From the NCBI GenBank assembly GCA_013350335.1, contig CM023535.1:39926069-39990068 (forward strand): a stretch of DNA of 64,000 bases. The letters run 5' to 3'. The DNA comes from Chimonanthus salicifolius (lineage: Eukaryota > Streptophyta > Magnoliopsida > Laurales > Calycanthaceae). The notes beneath the pieces are model-generated. The model saw only the letters and a list, made by a program, of their open reading frames with translations, was not told the origin of the DNA and made no database searches. This document shows, piece by piece, positions 1 through 10,590 of this stretch. The position numbers and the translations under genes were made by a program. The stretch's first letter is position 1; each line of letters starts with the position of its first letter.

Positions 1-2819
1 TAATAGAACCTAGTTCTATTACATTTCAAATAGCAAAGTACGTCAAGTCTTAAATCAATAATTAACATAACATAATTATCCAACTAAACATCCAACCATA
101 GCAAATCATCTAAATTATTATATGTCCGAAGTCTAGTTACTCAAATTACATGTCCATAAGTAACTTAAATAAAATATAATCCAATCACATATCCAAGCTC
201 CTTTGCTTGGCCCTTTTCGCGCTCATCGTTCTCCTTATTTCCTGTATCATCCACTAGGGTAGAAGTAGGGCGTTAGAACAACGCACCAAATAGGTATTCC
301 AATTAGGGCTAACACATGGTTAGTACAAAACATATATAATAATATCATAATGTCAAAACCATATAAACCATGCCATGTCATGATGTCAAATGCAATGAGT
401 CCCACCCAGCACAAATACATATAAGTACCCCCACATAGGTCTTTCGAATGCCCCGACGGAGTGTGGCCCCTCCAGTTTCTTCTTGATGGAAAAGCACATC
501 AAGGTATCCCACATAGGTTTTTCGGACGCCCCGACGGAGTGTGGCCCCTCCGGTTACATATCCTTCACCCCATGCCATACATGAGATAACAATGAAACAC
601 ATGCTATTTTATCATATAAACATAGCATTAATACTCACAATTTGAAACATAACTTTTACAGCATAAATTCATCAAATTAAGATAAAAACATTGTACATAA
701 ACCCATGGTTTCAAAGAGGTGGAATCCTGCCAAAGACCACTAACGTGTCCTTGCGCTTCCGTCCGGTAACCGCTCACGATCGTACACACCTTGTGAGGTC
801 CCGTTACCTTATTACACAACAATTAATTAAACCCATGTTCCAATTGATTTCTTATCATATCTAAGTCCAAAAGCACCTAAGTCCATAAAACATAACCTTG
901 TGGGGTTCGGCCATACAACATGGCCGAACCTCACCCCCTTAAGTTAATCATTTAATCACTTCCTATTTATTTAATCCAACATACATAAACCCTAAGTCCA
1001 TCAAAACAATCCCCATGGGGTTCGGCTATACACCATGGCCGAACCCATGGTCTATTAATTCACTTAATCACAATATTGCCATCCATGGCTAACATTCCAT
1101 TAATCTAACCATTCATTCATTAAATCCATAAGTCATTCCCCATGGGGTTCGGCCATACACCATGGCCGAACCCATGGTCTATCATTTTCACACTTATTTA
1201 CATTCTTGCCATTACCTTATGTTTATGTCCAACCCGATCCATAATACAGCTCCATAAATAATCCATTAACCATGACATAAAAAAATCCCAAGTCCACCAA
1301 ATAATTCCCATGGGGTTCGGCCATACACCATGGCCGAACCCATGGTCCATGATTTTTACCTATTTACAACATTGCCATTAGAATTTTTGAATCCATAAAA
1401 TAAACCCTAGTGGGGTTCAGCCATACACCATGGCCGAACCTCACTCATAGAGACAATCCAACCGTTCCCACCACTTTCTAAATTAATAACATCTTCCATG
1501 GGGTTCGGCCATACACCATGGCCGAACCCTATGGTTCAAAATCTTCTCTTTAAAAATCATTCATCCTTGATCTTTCATGATCTAACTACATGTAATCAAT
1601 TCTATATTTCTCCATGTAAAACCTTTTAAAAAAATGAATAATTTTCCATGGAGTTAATCCTTCAAAAACCCATAAATTAAACCATGCCTTTCCATGGTTT
1701 CCAACCCATAAAAATAACCAATGTTCCTCCATGGGGTTCGGGCCTTCATCATGGTCGAACCCTATGGTTCATCAACTTCTCTTCAACCATTTAAACCCAT
1801 ATAAATTTCTTAACCACTTCCATGGTTTTCATCTTTCAAACTTCCATTAAAAATCACCAAAGTCCTTCCATGGGGTTCGGCCATACAACATGGCCGAACC
1901 CTATGGTTCATCCCTTTTCATTAAAAATACCATGATCATCTCCCAATTCTCTTCCATGGGGTTCGGCCATACAACATGGCCGAACCCTATGGTTCCTTAT
2001 TTTTTAAACAAAATTATCAAACTATTTATCGGTTCCACGACTCCTCCGGTTTTCCTTCGCTTGTTCTTGCTCTTCCAATCCTTTTCTTCTTTAGCCTTTT
2101 CCTCTTTCTTCTTGATCTTTGCCACAGCCGAGATTGTGACTTGAGAGAGAGAGGGAGAATTCGGCTATGAGTGTGTATTTCCGTGCGCCCCTTGTGTCTC
2201 TCCTTTTATCAACTTCCATTCGGTCCTACTTATTTTTAGAAGGTGCCATGCAGCCCTTCTTCCTCTCTTTTATCAACTTCCATTCGGTCCTATCTTGCTA
2301 AGAGAGCAAGTAATGTTTTCAGCAATGTATTATACATAGAAGTTGTCGTGTGCCCCTCTTAATTTAACAATTGTCTAAGTGTAGCTCTTATCAAGGAAAG
2401 GGACTCCTTTTTGAGATATTCTAACACTTGCGCATATCTTGGATATGCAATTTCACACACGACAAAGCAACTTCTTTATTTGGCAATTCCCTTAATATCA
2501 CTCTTAATCAAGGGAAAGGACCCCTTTTTAAATGATCTTATGCGCATCCTCATGGATGTGCAAATCCCACACACATGGCCATGCAACTCCTAAAATCTTT
2601 TCATGTTCCCTCTATGAGCATATCCTTAATTATAGACATAATGCATTACTAATTTAATTCAGCCCCATTTAATTTAAATTGGACCTTGTACCATAACCGT
2701 TGGGTCCTAATTGGGCAATGACCCAACACTTTACCCATGTAAGGTCCATAACTAATAATTCACAAATTAAATGGGTAATTTTCATATATATTAATAACTT
2801 GAATATCAGAGGTGTTACA
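1..2819 (-). mobile_element. E1 3' LTR (partial)
   Basis: It matches the E1 5' LTR almost base for base (position 1 corresponds to about 44450). On the minus strand it begins TGTAACACCTC at 2819, next to the polypurine tract; the last roughly 230 bases at the other terminus are outside the window. Inside are the TACTAAC-type region (about 310-330), two GACGGAGTGTGG repeats (425-560), the palindrome array (904-1986), an aberrant splice-donor-like site near 2025, a GATAAAAGG TATA-like box near 2205, and ATTGGGTC-type U3 repeats near 2690-2790. Confidence 0.85.
904..1986. repeat. Array of nine GGTTCGGCCAT palindromes in E1 3' LTR
   Basis: Nine hairpin units start near 904, 1019, 1145, 1314, 1415, 1502, 1737, 1872 and 1960. 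The first is a perfect 11-bp stem GGTTCGGCCAT / ATGGCCGAACC with loop ACAAC. Units are usually bounded by CATGG and separated by unrelated AT-rich sequence of variable length, so this is a dispersed array and not a simple tandem repeat. One unit (near 1737) carries mismatches. Confidence 0.9.
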
Positions 2820-2836
2820 ATACAACCCTCTTTTTA
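2820..2836 (-). other. E1 polypurine tract
   Basis: Minus-strand AAAAAGAGGGTTGTAT directly upstream of the 3' LTR start TGTAACACC. The same purine block precedes the E3 3' LTR on the plus strand (17158-17173). It would prime plus-strand DNA synthesis. Confidence 0.8.
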
Positions 2837-2844
2837 AAATTTTC

Positions 2845-3778
2845 GTCCCGAAAATCGAGTGGAGTAGGGTTTCAAACATTTACATAAATAGTTCCGGATG
2901 AGCAGTTCTCATTTCTGACTTGAGTTCCCATGTGGCTTCCTCAATGCCATGTCGATCCCATTCCACCTTGACAAACTGGATCGCTCGGTTCCACAATACC
3001 CTTTGTTCTGTGTCCACCACTCGGACAGACTTTTCGATGTATGTCTCGTCGCTCTAGACCTCTATGTCTTGTATATTCAGTACATGAGAGGGATCAGGAT
3101 TGTACTTCCTCAACATCGATATATGGGACACATCGTGCAAAGATGCCAACTATGATGGGAGTGCCAATTGATAAGCCACGCCCCCCATCCTTCTTATGAT
3201 TGAAAACGGTCCCACATATCTTAGCGACAATTTCCCCTTCTTTCCAAATCTCATGTGTCCCTTTCGTGGCGAGACTTTCAAGAACACCATGTCCCCTACT
3301 TTGAATTCAAGGAACCTCCTCCTCTTGTCAGCATACCTCTTCTGACGACTTTGCGCAGTCAATAGATGTTGCCATATCAACTGTATCTGCGCTCTAGTCT
3401 CTGCAACTAACTCAAGTCCAATCAGTGCAGGCTCACCGGCCTCTGTCCAGCACACAAGAGATCTACATGGTCTACCATATAATGCCTCAAATGGAGCCAT
3501 CTGGAGGCTTGCCTGGTAACTGTTGTTGTATGAGAATTCTACCAACGGCAAGTGATCCTCCCATCCACCCTTGAAATCTGGCATGCATGCTCTCAGCATA
3601 TCCTCCAATGTTTGTATTGTCCTCTCCGACTGCCCAATAGTCTGTGGATGGAATGTTGTACTAGTCAGTAGGTCTGTTCCCATTTCCACTCCGGCACTGG
3701 TAAGGGTTTGAGTAACCCTAGTGGCTTCTGATGTTCCGTCTTAACCTGCTGACACGTTAAGCAATGAGCCACAAATTC
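2845..3778 (-). pseudogene. E1 integrase C-terminus and chromodomain-like tail, broken
   Basis: The longest open stretch is 3150-3689 (179 codons). It covers the end of the integrase core (HPQT...SERT, carrying the catalytic Glu), the YNNSYQAS and EALYGRPCRS regions and the GKKGKLS barrel. After a stop at 3150-3152 the same frame continues with MLRKYNPDPSHVL and the RAIQFVKVEWDRHGIEEATW chromodomain-like tail, broken by a second stop near 3053. At about 3685 the frame jumps from a region matching the start of the core straight to a region about 250 bases downstream in E3, so the first two catalytic aspartates are deleted. Upstream sequence resumes at 7054-7076 and 37643 after the inserted elements are removed. 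Confidence 0.85.
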
Positions 3779-4366
3779 TGTAACACCTCGGATTTTAAAG
3801 TTATTAATTTATATGAAAATTATCCATTTAATTTGTGAATTTTTAGATATGGATCTTATATGGGTAATGTATTGGGTCATTGGCCCAATTAGGACCCAAC
3901 GGTTTTGGAATTGGTTTCAATAAAAATTAAATGGAGTCGAATTTAATTAGTAATGCAACATTGATAAATAAAGGAAGGAGATAATTATGCATGGCCGAAT
4001 ATTGTTTATACAATCTAATGAGATGTATGTGGGATTATCATATCCACATTGATATGATAGAATATCTTAAGACGATATCTAAAATTAAATAATGGTGCAT
4101 GGCCAAATTTTAGATAGGCATATCCATGTTTATGCGCTAAGTGTATCATGGAAAGGAGTCCCTTTCCTAGTTAAAAACGGCATTACTAATTAAGCAAAGG
4201 GGCGCAAGGTATAAAGGAAGTTACTAAATTACATGAGGCGCAAAAAGGAGTCCTTTCCTAGTTGAGATTGGAAGGTCGGCACCTTCTAACTTATAGACAA
4301 GGGGCGCACGGCCGAAAGGGGATTGGTTATCTTAAGCACCTTCTAAGTTGGGACCAAGGGAAGGTT

Positions 4367-4374
4367 TTATAAAG
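4367..4374 (+). promoter_or_regulatory. TATA-like box of S1 LTR
   Basis: TTATAAAG in the sequence AAGGTTTTATAAAGAGAAAG, followed by GGGGCGCACGGC and a purine-rich stretch. A comparable TATAAAA lies at the same place in S2 (minus strand, near 48818). The transcription start is inferred to be about 30 bases downstream. Confidence 0.5.
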
Positions 4375-4591
4375 AGAAAGCAATAAGGGGCGCACGGCTT
4401 ACACACCATAGCCGAATTTTATCCTTCTCTCAAGTCTTATTCACGGCAAAACAAAGAGGAAGAGAAGGCAGCCAGCAAGAGGAAAAATCAAGAAGGAAAA
4501 GGATTAGAAGAGCGAGAGCAACCGAGGGAAAACCGGAGGAGTCGCGGAACCGGTAAGTGGTTTTAATATTTTGTTTAAGATAAGAACCATA

Positions 4592-5840
4592 GGGTTCGGC
4601 CATGGTGTATGGCCGAACCCCATGGAAGAAGAATGGGAGATGATTTTGATAATTTTAAGGGAAGGAAATTGAGAGATGAATGATGAAGTTTTAATGGAAA
4701 GACATGGTTTAATGTGTGAAAGTTTGAATGATAAAAACCATGAAGGATATTAGTGATTTTTAATGGAATTGAAATATGAAAATCATAGATGTAGGTTTAT
4801 GATTTTAAAGAGGTTTAAATGGAAGGATATTGGCTTTTGTTTAATGAATTGTAATGGATCACATCATGGCCGAACCCCATGGAAAAATAATTATGAACGT
4901 ATGTTGGTGATTGATTAAATGAAAACCATTAAGGAACATTGTTTGTGTTAATAAGTTTAAAAAGGGTTTTAATGGATAATCTCTATGAGTGAGGTTCGGC
5001 CATGGTGTATGGCCGAACCCCACTAGGGTTTATTTTATGAAGGATACTTCTTAATTTAGAAAGTTTTTAACAATGGAAGCTTGGAGGAATATTGCTCATG
5101 TTTTATGGAAGATGGTTACTATTTTTAGTAAGTTCCTAATTATGGATCTTTGGATTAAAAAAAAAGGAAAAAACCTTAGACCATGGTTCGGCCAAGGGCA
5201 TGGCCGAAAACCCCTTAAATAATTATGGAATTATACTCATATGGTTAGATGATGGAAGGGATGGCAATTTTGTAAATATGGTCTAGAATGAAGGACCATG
5301 GGTTCGGCCATGATGTATGGCCGAACCACATGGGAAATATTTGATGGATCATGTTGGGACTAAGGAATCGATTATGGAATTAATATGGTGATTGATTAAA
5401 GTGGAGGATACAAATATATGTTATCGGATTATTAGTTATGTTAGCAATGGATGGCAAAGTTGTAAATATGTGAAAATATTGGACATAGGGTTTTACCATG
5501 GTGTATGGCTGAACCCCATGAACTATTTATTGGACTATGTGTTTGGATTAAAGAAGTATGTATGGATTATTTTGGAACCTAAGCAAAGTAAATGGCTATG
5601 GATATCTATAATGGCAATTTGGTAATTAAGTGAAATCAATGGACCATGGGCTCGGCCATGGTGTATGGCTGAATCCCATGGGGAATGTTTGTTGAGCATA
5701 AGGTTGATGTATCTTAGATGATTAAATGGGTCATCATCAGATTAATGCATAAAAAATGGTAAGAATGGCATTATTGTAAATATGGTAAAAAAATGAAAGA
5801 CCATGGGTTCGGCCATGGTGTATGGCTAAACCCCATGGGG
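4592..5840. repeat. Palindrome array in S1 LTR
   Basis: GGTTCGGCCAT / ATGGCCGAACC units near 4593, 4993, 5184, 5300, 5495, 5650 and 5808, with loop GGTGT in many, plus a half unit near 4866. Several later ones are decayed by single changes. This is the same word as in the minus-strand LTRs, read from the opposite strand. Confidence 0.88.
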
Positions 5841-6244
5841 ATTGGTTTATGGACTTAAAAGATTGTGAGTCAAGTGGGATTTGGTTTTGATTGATTGTTA
5901 TATTATAAGGTAACGGGACCTCACAAGGTGTTTACGATCGTGAACGGTTACAGGACGAAAGACGCAAGGACACGTTAGCGGTCTTTGGTAGGATTCCACC
6001 TCTTTGAAACCATGGGTTTATGTACATTGTTTTATCTTATTTTTGATGAATATATGTTGCAAAGTATATGTTTCAAATTGTGATTTTTAAATGCTATGTT
6101 TATATGATAAAATAGCATGTGCTGGATATGTTTCAAATTGTGATTTTAAATGCTATGTTTATATGATAAAATAGCATGTGTTGGATATGTTTCAAATTGT
6201 GATTTTAAATGCTATGTTTATATGATAAAAAAGCATGTGTTTCA

Positions 6245-6450
6245 TTGGCATCTCATGCATGGCATGGGGTGGAGGATTTGTAACCGAAGGGGCTACACTC
6301 CCTCGGGACGTCCGAAAAACCTATGTGGGGTACCTTGATGTGCTTTTCCATCAAGAAGAAACCGGAGAGTCCACACTCCGTCAGGGCATCCGAAAGACCT
6401 ATGTGGTGGGTACTTTTATGTACATGTGATGGGTGGGACTCATTGCATTT
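6245..6450. repeat. CATGCATG box and GACGGAG-type hairpin repeats in S1
   Basis: GGCATCTCATGCATGGCATG (6249-6268) is followed by two copies of a unit reading, on this strand, ACACTCC-GTC/GGG-CGTCCGAAA-ACCTATGTGG, linked by a TTGATG...CATCAAG hairpin and ending in GGGTGGGACTCATTGCAT. The same block stands in the same place in E1, E2, E5, S2 and S4. CATGCATG is the RY motif bound by plant B3-domain factors; binding here is not shown. Confidence 0.7.
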
Positions 6451-6549
6451 GTCATCATTGCATGGCATGGTTTTATATGGTTTTGGAATATTATGTTATT
6501 ATATATGTTTTGTACTAACCATGTGTTAGCCCTAATTGGAATACCTACT

Positions 6550-6570
6550 GGGCGTGTTGTTCTAACGCCC
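6550..6570. repeat. GGGCGT/AACGCCC hairpin, conserved across LTR families
   Basis: GGGCGTGTTGTTCTAACGCCC can fold into a 6-7 bp stem. It lies 26 bases before the predicted acceptor. The same hairpin lies in E3 (10775-10795), E2, E5, E1, S2 and S4 and, with changes, in E4 (about 22530-22555). Confidence 0.75.
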
Positions 6571-7053
6571 TACTTCTACCCTAGTGGATGACGCAGGAAA
6601 TCAGGGGAACGATGAACGCAAGACAGGCCAGGAATAGGAGCTTGGATGATTTAGTTTATATTTTTAATAAAGTTACTCATGGACTAGTATTTTGAGTATC
6701 TAAATTTTGGAATATAATAACTTAAATGGTTGGATGTTTATTTGGATAATTATGATATCTGAATGATGATTAAGGACTTGACGTACTTTGCTATCTGAAT
6801 GGAATAGAACTTGGTTCTATTATGTTTCCGCATGTTATGATTTTAGTTCCGCAAATTGATATTGTTATGTGTGAACCGGTTTTCATGGACTTAGTCCATG
6901 CACACATAGGGTTGGCCAGTTAAGGGTCGGACTTTAGAAGTTCGGACTTAGCTCTCGTCATGATATTCCGCTCTCTATTGCTCTACTCTGTTATAAAAAA
7001 AATAGACTCTGATTTACGGGAAGAAGCAAGTGAAAAAGGGCGGGGCATTACAA

Positions 7054-7076
7054 ATTCTGCCACATCCCTTTTGAGT
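7054..7076 (-). pseudogene. E1 integrase sliver between S1 and E2
   Basis: Twenty-three bases including one copy each of the S1 (AATTC, 7054-7058) and E2 (TTGAG, 7072-7076) target duplications. On the minus strand they fit the E1 integrase zinc-binding region between 37643 and 3778. Confidence 0.85.
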
Positions 7077-7706
7077 GTAACGCCCCGCCCTTTCTCACTC
7101 ACTTTTCAAAAATCAGAGACTATTTTTTTTTAAAAGAGTGAACGAGAGCGGGACGTCACGACGCGAGTTAAGTCCGAGCTTCTAAAGCCTAACCCTTAAC
7201 TGGCCAAGCATACGTGTGCGTGGACTTAGTCGACTGAGATGGTTCACACGCATAAGTTAACATGCGGATAATATCTTATACTGCGGATTATAATAGAACC
7301 TAAATCTATTCCAATTTATTAGATAGCAAAGATGTACGTCCTTTTACAATATTTATCTTAACTAAAATAATCAAATAAAATCATTCCAAACCATGGCAAC
7401 ATAACTAAGTTATTACATGTCCGACATTCTAAGTTATCTCAAATTACAAGTCCAAATAATAACTTTAAACAACTATTAAGTAACCTCATTCAAGCGTCTA
7501 AGCTTGACTCCGTTCACGCTCATCCATCCCTTCGTTTTCTGCGTCATTCACTAGGGTAGAAGTAGGGCATTAGAATAATGCGCCCAGTAGGTATTCCGAT
7601 TAAGGCTACCACAAGGTTAGTATAAAGCATGCATATAACATAATAATACATGATCGTCAAAACCTTATTAAACAATGCTATGTATGTATGTAGATGTAAT
7701 GAGTCC
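7077..7706 (-). mobile_element. E2 3' LTR, distal part (split by E3)
   Basis: Begins TGTAACGCCCCGCCC on the plus strand, which is the minus-strand 3' terminus GGGCGGGGCGTTACA. It holds the CACGACGCGAG / TTAACTGGCC conserved end, the acceptor-like GACGCAG (minus strand, 7539), and the GGGC/GCCC hairpin. It stops at GAGTCC, where E3 entered; the continuation CACCCATCAC is at 27152. Confidence 0.9.
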
Positions 7707-8904
7707 TTTAACACCCAATTTCTCAATGAAATGGATAATTACGAAAATGCCCCTGGATTGTTAAATTTATTAATTATGATGTTAAATGAGAAAATAATGT
7801 GGCCCATTGCTCAAATTAAGACCCTATGAGCACATTATAAATGTCAAATTTGATTGGATGGGTAATGTACATCAATTTGGGTCAGTATGGGTAATTGGGT
7901 CAAAAGACCCAATTGGACCCAATGGGTCATAATGGACTTATTAGACCATTGGGTGAGCCCAAATTTAATGGGGTTAAGCTGAATTGATTGGAAATCAAGT
8001 GGAGCAAAAATGAGTAGGCTTGATGCACATGTGAAAACCAAATGCAAATGGCTAAAACAACCCATAAATGGGCCATGGAGTCAAAACGGGTCAACAAGCT
8101 AAATGGGGACCCAATGGGTCGGGTTGACCTTGTTGACCACAGCTGATCGTGTGGGCCCTCAAATGATCTCAATGGTGAGTCAAATCAGGTTGAGTTGGAT
8201 TGGAATGAGTTGCATTTAAATTAAATGGTTGGGTTGACTCAAGTGTAATAAATGTATGGTATTTAATGTGGTGAGTTAAGCCATTGAGTTAGTTGGGTCA
8301 AAATGGAAATCAAAGGGGCTGTAAAATCAATGAGTTGAAGGGAATATGAGGAGGTGTCTTGATCTCAAACAAACCAAAACAAGTCCCACACGTTGGGGAC
8401 TTGTAATGGTAGTTTCCATGCTAAGTTTTAAATGTAAATGGATACTTGGGGAGCTGAATGGTTGCATTGGCTGGTGCCAATGGGTGTCTTGGTTGTGCCA
8501 AGTGACCCTTTGGTTTAATCAAGAATTTATGAGGGAAATTGAGAGGTCATAGTGGCTGATTTACAAAAGAGGAATACCACCCCATTTGGCCGATTTTCAC
8601 ACAAAGAAAATCCTAAGAATCCTCATCTCTCTCCCTCTCTCCAAACTCTTTCTCTTGGCCGAACCAGCAGTGGTGTTTTCACCAATTGATCAAGCAAAAA
8701 CCAGCAAACGAAGGGAGGCTAAGAAAGATAGGAAGTAAAGAGCAAAGGCAAGAGGAAAAGCTTGGAAAATTTGGTAAGTATTTCCATGGGTTTTTGTTTA
8801 ATAAAATGGGATTAATGGAACATGATTTGGCCATGGGTTGGCCGAATCTACCAAGGGTATGAAGTATATAAATTGATACTTAAAAGATAGGAAACATGGA
8901 TCAT

Positions 8905-9958
8905 AGGGTTCGGCCACCTTGGCTGGCCGAACCCCATGAAATGTTATGATCATGTGGATGGTTTTTGTAAGATAAAATCATGCAAATAAGGGACTGTTTT
9001 AGATGTTTAATTAGACTTATGATGCATGTTTTCAAAAGGTTTAAAATATGGATTTGGATGTCATAATGGCCGAATGCATCATGGGTCTAAACCTTGGGTA
9101 TAAAATGATGAAATGGATCATTGGGTTCGGCCACCTTCGATGGCCGAACCCCTTGAAATGATGTTGGTATTTTGATGGTTTTTGTAAGTTAAAACCATGC
9201 AAATGATGGACTGTTTTGGATGATTGAATTAGACATAAGATAAATGTTTAAGAGGTTCAAATCAAAGGCCATAGGGTTCAGCCAATGAGTATGGCCGAAC
9301 CCCATGAAATGGTGTGATAATTTTATGGTTAATGATGATGGTTATGACAAATAAAAACCATACATTACTATGGGTTTCTATGTGATTAAAAATGGAGATA
9401 TGTGTACTGTTTTGGGTCAGCCATTGGATGGCTGAATCATGTAGTTTTCATGGTTAAAATGTAGAGCCTATTATGTATATAATTGCTGGAATTATTGTGT
9501 TAAGAGAACCATTGGGTTCGGCCATATGTATGGCCGAACCCCATGGACTGTTTTGGTGGATAAATGGATTATGATAATGAATGGTATATGCTTATGATTT
9601 TGAAATCACATATGCCAACTATGGACTTAGTACTAAGGGGATTAAACATGAAAGATGATGGAACATGGGATTAAAATCTCTAGGGTGAGGTCCGGCCATG
9701 CTATGTGGCCGAACCCCACCAATTGTCAATCGATGGACTTGGTGATCAATTCATAATGAAATTAAGCAAATGAGATACATGTATGAGGGACTTAAAGGAC
9801 CAAATAAAGATGGGGGGTTCGGCCATGTTGTATGGCCGAACCCCACTAAGGTGGTTTGGTGATGTACTTTGGTTTTTAAAGGAAAATTAAGTAAAGGGTG
9901 TATAGTGGCAAAAATTGTAAATGGGTGAGGTTCGGCCATGGGGTATGGCCGAACCCCA
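8905..9958. repeat. Palindrome array in E3 5' LTR
   Basis: Seven units near 8908, 9122, 9277, 9505, 9688, 9818 and 9928. Stems are GGTTCGGCCA.. / ..TGGCCGAACC, with loops of different sequence (CCTTGGC, ATGAGT, TGTTG, TGGGGT), so the stem is conserved while the loop is not. Spacing is 110-230 bases. Confidence 0.88.
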
Positions 9959-10288
9959 CATAGTGCATTTTTGGGACTTAGACCAAGTTGGAATTACATG
10001 GATGAATGTTTGATTTGCTGCTATGTAAATAAGGTATCGAGACTTGCGTGAACGGCGTACGAATCGTGAACGGGTGACGATTAAGAAAGATCGGACGCTG
10101 AAGTGAATCTTCAGTAGGTTTCCTACCTACTTTGTAACCACTATGATGATTAGTTTTATCATGATTTTGATAAGATATGTTGTTATTATTATTATGTTTC
10201 AATTGGTTTTTGAATCATGAGATTTATGTACATGCTTCATATATTCATTGGCATCTCATGCATGGACATGGGATGATGATTATGGAAT

Positions 10289-10590
10289 GCCTCCTTAGGC
10301 GATGAGGGTCCCGCCAGGAGTAGTATCATGATGATGATAATACATTGGTCTCCTTAGGCGATGTAGGTCCTGCCAGGAGAAATGTTATAATGATGAGAAA
10401 TACATTGGTCTCCTTAGGCGATGCAGGTCCCGCCAAGAGAAATGTTATAATGATGAGAATCACATTGGTCTCCTTAGGCGATGAGGGTCTCGCCAAGAGA
10501 AATATTATGATGATGAGAGCCACATCGGCCTCCTTAGGCGATGAGGGTCCCACCAGGAGGAATATCATCAAGAAGAAAAGAAAGTGTATT
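10289..10590. repeat. Five 60-bp tandem repeats with hairpin core, E3 5' LTR
   Basis: Units begin at about 10289, 10349, 10409, 10469 and 10529 (period 60). Each contains CTCCTTAGGCGATG and CCGCCAGGAG or a variant, forming an interrupted inverted repeat (CTCCT..GGCG / CGCC..AGGAG), followed by an ATG-rich linker. A divergent sixth unit, CTTGACGATGAGAGTCTCGTCAAG, is at about 10599-10623. The block takes the place of the GACGGAG repeats in the other LTRs. Confidence 0.9.

Larger units (their letters stand above)
4553..6596 (+). other. Predicted LTR intron in S1
   Basis: Donor CCG|GTAAGT at 4553 follows GGAGGAGTCGCGGAA; acceptor GACGCAG|GAAA ends at 6596; a TACTAAC branch-like site is at 6513-6519. 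The length is 2044 bases, almost the same as in E3 (2048). The upstream exon (from about 4400) is purine-rich and contains no ATG. All GGTTCGGCC palindromes and the GACGGAG-type repeats of this LTR fall inside it. Splicing is inferred and not shown by RNA. Confidence 0.5.
3779..7053 (+). mobile_element. S1: solo LTR (3.28 kb) with AATTC target duplication
   Basis: Starts TGTAACACCTCGG and ends GGGGCATTACA; AATTC is duplicated at 3774-3778 and 7054-7058, and no internal region is present. It interrupts the E1 integrase. The sequence resembles the E1 LTR read on the other strand, so the same or a sister family. A solo LTR is the expected product of recombination between the two LTRs of a full element. 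Confidence 0.92.

Noticed and set aside
904..1986. CRISPR-like array of palindromic repeats
   Set aside because: Units are palindromes in plant LTRs with irregular 85-235-base spacing, no unique fixed-length spacers and no cas genes.
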